NCBI RefSeq assembly: GCF_000717475.1
Contig: NZ_JPIK01000004.1
Coordinates: 462,409-526,408, forward strand
Reading direction: 5' to 3'
DNA: 64,000 bases
DNA from: Desulfonatronum thiodismutans
GTDB taxonomy: Bacteria; Desulfobacterota; Desulfovibrionia; Desulfovibrionales; Desulfonatronaceae
Shown: positions 60,408 to 64,000 of the stretch, one piece after another
Position numbering within the stretch: the first letter of the stretch is position 1
How the letters are laid out: the number at the start of each line of letters is the position of its first letter
The notes under the pieces: generated by a model
Told to the model about the DNA's origin: nothing
Databases searched by the model: none
The model's input: only the letters and a program-made list of their open reading frames with translations
Program-made: the position numbers and the translations under genes

Positions 60408-60770
60408 ATGCCTCAGCTCGAATTGAACGGTAAAAGCTGTGAAGTGGACCAGGACGGCTTTTTGCTTGACCCGGAGTGTTGGAACAAAGACGTGGCCAAG
60501 GCGATTCTCAAGCACCACGGAGGCCCTGAGTTGAACGAGCAGACGCTGGCCATGCTTCAGTTCCTGCGCGACTATTTCCAGAAATTCCACGCCTTCCCGA
60601 TTTTGCAGGCGGTCTGCAAAAACCTGCACCAACCCAAGGAGTGCGTCCGCGAGCAGTTCCTGGACCCCTTGTTGGCCTGGAAGGCCGCGGGCCTGCCCAA
60701 GCCGGAGAACGTCTTTTCCGAGGCCGTGGACAAGGACCACAAGTTCTACCGGCTTATTTCGGTTCAATAG
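60408..60770 (+). CDS. DsrC/TusE-family protein lacking the C-terminal redox cysteines
   Basis: The 120-residue protein has the DsrC fold sequence (LELNGKSCEVDQDGFLLDPE, WNKDVAKAILKHHG, LTFL-like block MLQFLRDYFQKFHAFP). In true DsrC the C terminus is a flexible arm with two cysteines (ACK...PKPTGCV). Here the matching places read LLAWKAAGLPKPENV, with no Cys, and the chain continues about 20 residues. It thus cannot carry the trisulfide used by DsrAB/DsrK and may be a regulatory family member (RspA-like). AAAGGAG precedes the start; a terminator follows. Confidence 0.85.
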   Translation: MPQLELNGKSCEVDQDGFLLDPECWNKDVAKAILKHHGGPELNEQTLAMLQFLRDYFQKFHAFPILQAVCKNLHQPKECVREQFLDPLLAWKAAGLPKPENVFSEAVDKDHKFYRLISVQ

Positions 60771-61097
60771 CTCCCGATACGAATTCCCCGGCTTTGATGC
60801 CACGCCGCTTTCCGAGCTTTCACCCGGAACCGAAAGAATTTCCGGAGAGAAGCTTCCGAAAAAATGAAAGCCGCCAAAGCTCCGTCACGGAGCTCGGCGG
60901 CTTTTCGCTTTCACTCAAAACGTTGGGAAAAGGCTACAGAAGAATATCCGCCACTCAAATAGCGGAGATTCAGAATTGTCGCGTCGCCGCGTTTTCACCA
61001 CGGATCCGCACTGTAAAGGATTGAAAAACAACGTGGCAAGCACTACCTTGACGGGAACCATGTTCGAAGCGACGCCGCTCATCAAGGAACCTGCTCC
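60771..61097. other. Spacer holding the terminator of the DsrC-like gene
   Basis: 327 bp without a supported gene. It contains the hairpin at 60867-60904 and the Shine-Dalgarno (AAGGAA) of the sensor kinase gene. Confidence 0.5.
60867..60904 (+). terminator. Terminator after the DsrC-like gene
   Basis: A long stem pairs AAAGCCGCC with GGCGGCTTT and, inside, AGCTCCG with CGGAGCT around a TCA loop. It is followed by a T-rich run (TTCGCTTTC). Confidence 0.8.
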
Positions 61098-63803
61098 ATG
61101 ATCCTCAACGGATATCCCCTTCCCCGCATCCTCGCGCCCCTTGCGCTCTGCGGGCTGCTCCTGGCCGCCGCCGCGACGTCCGTTTTTTCCCAACCCGAAC
61201 CGGGCCGGGAAAAAAAGCGTGTGTTTTACCTCAATTCCTATCACAACGGTTATGCGTGGTCGGACCATCTGCAGGAGGGCATCCGCCGAGGATTGGAGCA
61301 AAGCCGATATCACATCGAGTTGCAGATTGAGTACATGGACGCCAAAAAATATCCCTACGAAGTCATCGCCGACACCCTGTTCCGGCTCTATCAGGACAAA
61401 TTCGTCGACGAGCACTTCGATATCGTCATCGTATCGGACAACGACGCCTACAACTTCATCCTCGAACACCGCGACCGACTTTTTCCCGGCATACCGGTGG
61501 TCTTCTGCGGCCTGAACGACGTCACCCCGGAAGAGGTCGATCAGAGCTTCGTCACCGGAATTCTGGAGAACATCGGCGTCCGGGACACCCTTGAGTTGGC
61601 TCTGGGCATCCATCCCAACAAGAACAAACTGGTAGTCATCGGCGACGAATCCATCACCGGAGTGGCCATCCGCAAACAGATCGAAGCCGTGCAACCCTAT
61701 TTTGAAGACCGGCTGGAGTTCGAATTCTGGGAACGGTATTCGCTGCGCGAAATCCAGGAGCGTGTCCGCGAACTGCCGCGCAACGCCTTTTTGTTCTTCA
61801 TCCCTTTTTTCCACAACGTGGGCGGCCAGTTCATGTCCGCCTCGGAGGTCCTGGAGGCCGTGGCCATGGTCACGGACCTGCCCATCTACAGCAACTGGGA
61901 ATTCCTGCTGGGTCACGGCATGGTCGGCGGACGCCTGCTCAGCGGACACCTCCACGGCAGGATCACGGCGGAAATGGCTCTGCGCATCATGGCAGGCGAG
62001 TCGCCGTCGGCAATTCCGGTCGTCTCCGAAGTCGTGGATCAATACATGTTTGACTATCAGGTGCTGATGCAGCGCGACATCAGCCGTCGTCAGGTTCCTC
62101 CCGGCAGCCTGTTCATCAACGAGCCCGAGGCTTTTTACGAACTGGACAAGCAGGTCTTTCAGGTGATCATGGTCAGTCTGTTCACCCTGGTGGTGGCCCT
62201 GGGCTTTTTAGTCCGGAACATCATCCAGCGCCGGGCCGTTGAACGCAGAATCCGTCATCAACTCTCCTTTCTGGAAATCCTGATGGACGCCATCCCGCAA
62301 CTGGTCTGCTGGAAGGACCGCAAGCAGCGCTACCTGGGAGCGAACCGGGCCTTTGCCGAATTCTTCGGAATCGAATCGCCCCGAAAATTGCTCCACCAAA
62401 CCGACGCGGCCATGCTGCCCAACTCCGAATTCGTGGACTGGGTCGCCCGAATGGATCGCCAGGTGGTGGAGGAAGACCGTCCTCTGCGCAAGATCAAGGC
62501 CGCTGTCCAGGACGCCCAGGGTGAAAACGCATGGCTGGAAATCAACAAGGTCCCCCTGCACAACGAAAAGGGTTACGTGGTTGGGACTCTGAGCACCGCG
62601 GAAAACATCACCCACGAGATGAACCTGGAGCGTCAGCTTTTGCAATCCCAGAAAATGGAAGCCATCGGCACCCTGGCCGGTGGGATCGCCCACGACTTCA
62701 ACAACATCCTGACCTCGATCATCAATTCCACGGAGCTGGCCCTGGGGGACATCGCCCCGGAGTCGGCCACGGCCGAGGATCTGGAACGGGTCCTGCGGGT
62801 TTCCAGCCGGGGCAGAAACCTGGTGGAACGCATCCTGACCTTCAGCCGCCCCTCCCAGGAAGGATTCCGCCCCACGGACCTGCCCGCCCTGGTCCGTGAA
62901 TCCGTAACCCTGCTCCAGCGCTCCCTGCCCCGCAACATCGTCATTCACGACAGCATTTCCGGCAGGTCCGACCCGGTGATGTTGGACCCGACTCAGGTCA
63001 CCCAGGTGCTCATGAATCTCTGCACCAACGCCTTTCAGGCCATGCAGACCACAGGAGGAGAACTGACGATCCGACTGGAGGAAACCCAGGTCGCCGACGC
63101 TGACGCCGAAGAACTGAACACCCCACCCGGAGCGTATTTTCGGCTCACTGTAAGTGACACCGGCTCCGGCATCGCCCCGGATACACTGGACAAGATCTTC
63201 GACCCCTTCTTCACCACCAAAGGCAAGACCGAGGGAACAGGGCTAGGACTAGCCATGGTCCTAGGCATAGTCAAAAACCACAAAGGCGCGGTCCGCGTCA
63301 GCAGCACTCCGGGCCAGGGAGCCGCGTTCAGCATCCTGCTGCCCATGATCGCAGCGGATCGGTCCGCGTTGACCACGCATCCCGCGCCCATCCAAAAAGG
63401 CAGCGGGGTCATCCTGTTCGTGGAGGACGACGAGGAACAGTTGGCCACCACGCCGCGGACCCTGGAACAGCTCGGCTATACGGTCCTCTCCGCGGCGGCC
63501 GGCAACGAGGCCTTGCAAATCCTCGAACAACGCCCGGACATCGACTTGGTGCTGACCGACTACGATATGCCCGGCCTGACCGGCATCGACCTGGCCCGCC
63601 AAATCGGGCTGATGCGTCCGGACCTGGCCGTAATCCTGGTCTCCGGTCGCAGCTACGTCCTGGAAATGGGCGAGGCCGCGGACAACATCCGGCTCGTTCT
63701 GCCCAAGCCCTTCAACAAAGCCGATCTGTCAGCGGCTCTTTCCAAGGTTCTGGCCAAGGTTCCGACCACGGACCAAGCATCCGGCCGGGTATCTGATCCA
63801 TAA
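61098..63803 (+). CDS. Hybrid sensor histidine kinase with a periplasmic ABC-binding-like sensor
   Basis: The 901-residue protein has a signal peptide (residues 1-31) and a periplasmic ABC-substrate-binding-like domain from about 38 to 330 (VFYLNSYHNGYAWSDHLQEG). A membrane helix lies near 350-373 and a PAS domain near 385-505. A HisKA segment follows with its phospho-His near residue 531 (GGIAHDFNNILTSI). A HATPase domain (NLCTNAFQAM, DTGSGIAPD, GTGLGLAMV) and a C-terminal receiver (FVEDDEEQL, phospho-Asp in LTDYDMPG near 821) complete it. It senses a small ligand outside the cytoplasm and relays phosphate, likely to the regulator that starts 69 bp downstream. Confidence 0.9.
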   Translation: MILNGYPLPRILAPLALCGLLLAAAATSVFSQPEPGREKKRVFYLNSYHNGYAWSDHLQEGIRRGLEQSRYHIELQIEYMDAKKYPYEVIADTLFRLYQDKFVDEHFDIVIVSDNDAYNFILEHRDRLFPGIPVVFCGLNDVTPEEVDQSFVTGILENIGVRDTLELALGIHPNKNKLVVIGDESITGVAIRKQIEAVQPYFEDRLEFEFWERYSLREIQERVRELPRNAFLFFIPFFHNVGGQFMSASEVLEAVAMVTDLPIYSNWEFLLGHGMVGGRLLSGHLHGRITAEMALRIMAGESPSAIPVVSEVVDQYMFDYQVLMQRDISRRQVPPGSLFINEPEAFYELDKQVFQVIMVSLFTLVVALGFLVRNIIQRRAVERRIRHQLSFLEILMDAIPQLVCWKDRKQRYLGANRAFAEFFGIESPRKLLHQTDAAMLPNSEFVDWVARMDRQVVEEDRPLRKIKAAVQDAQGENAWLEINKVPLHNEKGYVVGTLSTAENITHEMNLERQLLQSQKMEAIGTLAGGIAHDFNNILTSIINSTELALGDIAPESATAEDLERVLRVSSRGRNLVERILTFSRPSQEGFRPTDLPALVRESVTLLQRSLPRNIVIHDSISGRSDPVMLDPTQVTQVLMNLCTNAFQAMQTTGGELTIRLEETQVADADAEELNTPPGAYFRLTVSDTGSGIAPDTLDKIFDPFFTTKGKTEGTGLGLAMVLGIVKNHKGAVRVSSTPGQGAAFSILLPMIAADRSALTTHPAPIQKGSGVILFVEDDEEQLATTPRTLEQLGYTVLSAAAGNEALQILEQRPDIDLVLTDYDMPGLTGIDLARQIGLMRPDLAVILVSGRSYVLEMGEAADNIRLVLPKPFNKADLSAALSKVLAKVPTTDQASGRVSDP

Positions 63804-63871
63804 TTCGGACAAGAACCTGAACAGCAACATGCCGCGTCAACCTACTTCATCCCTTTTGGAGGCGTTCTCCC

Positions 63872-64000
63872 GTGCCGAGAATCCTGATCGTGGACGACGA
63901 CCCTGAAATCCGCGCCACTATGGCCAGCCTGCTGCGCCGACAACAAATCCCCTCGAGCCAGGCCGCCAGCCTGGACGCCGCACGCCGCGCACTGCGATCC
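63872..64000 (+). CDS. Response regulator, N-terminal part (cut by window end)
   Basis: The gene starts at GTG 63872, with GGAGG upstream. The first 43 residues (MPRILIVDDDPEIRATMASL, then LRRQQIPSSQAASLDAARRA) are the beginning of a receiver domain with the acidic pocket DDD. The output domain lies outside the window. Its place after the hybrid kinase makes them a two-component pair; NtrC-type output is common for this arrangement but cannot be seen. Confidence 0.8.
   Translation, partial: MPRILIVDDDPEIRATMASLLRRQQIPSSQAASLDAARRALRS

Overview
The window reads as chromosomal DNA of a sulfate-reducing bacterium of the Desulfovibrionales (class formerly Deltaproteobacteria). This rests on complete dsrABD and dsrMKJOP gene sets, a DsrC-family protein, a Tat-exported formate dehydrogenase, an integrase-like TOBE regulator of the kind described in sulfate reducers as TunR, and several small protein families typical of that order. 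A genus such as Desulfonatronum is a guess. Most genes are GC-rich with good Shine-Dalgarno sites. AT-rich patches occur at about 6.1-6.5 kb, 26.3-26.5 kb and 29.7-29.9 kb.

Left part (0-13 kb). The window starts inside a cysteine-rich Fe-S protein gene, followed by an IscA/HesB-like protein and a RelE-like domain protein. Next come formate dehydrogenase fdhAB (Cys, not Sec, at the active site) and a 1.2 kb gene-poor gap. A double-cubane-cluster protein with its ATP-dependent activase and a HAD phosphatase follow, then an XdhC-type molybdoenzyme maturation factor, a FluC fluoride channel and an Smr-domain protein.

Housekeeping block (11.8-22.9 kb, + strand). It holds rsmD, coaD, miaA, an exported protein of unknown function, a 37-residue zinc-ribbon protein, a 2Fe-2S/ASKHA corrinoid-activation protein, an Rsm22-like methyltransferase, a single-domain response regulator, a DUF488-RecQ fusion helicase and a TauE/SafE transporter.

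Molybdenum/tungsten region (22.9-37.4 kb, mostly - strand). It holds a TunR-like regulator, modBAC, a regulator-tupABC unit, and a MoeA fused to the same periplasmic-binding-like domain that the tup-linked regulator carries. It is interrupted by a cytosine methyltransferase/DUF4928 restriction pair, a HipB-like regulator with a hipA remnant, and an orphan DNA methyltransferase. The reading frame of modB appears to have been moved off its ATG by an 8-bp tandem duplication.

Right part (37.4-64 kb). After a HicB-like protein, asnS and a two-gene ATPase/nuclease-like unit comes a sulfite-reduction region: dsrA-dsrB-dsrD, cbiA (dsrN-like), a group of conserved accessory proteins (HEAT-like, TPR, a 122-residue unknown, a cysteine-cluster protein, a ferredoxin), then dsrMKJOP on the opposite strand behind an RsbRD-domain gene. 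Phosphofructokinase, cobT and comEC follow. Next come a DsrC-like protein lacking both redox cysteines, a hybrid sensor kinase, and the start of a response regulator cut by the window end.

Functionally, DsrAB with DsrMKJOP form the terminal sulfite-reduction machinery. CbiA/CobT contribute to tetrapyrrole and corrinoid chemistry. The mod/tup/moeA genes supply Mo/W cofactor to enzymes such as the FdhAB in this window.
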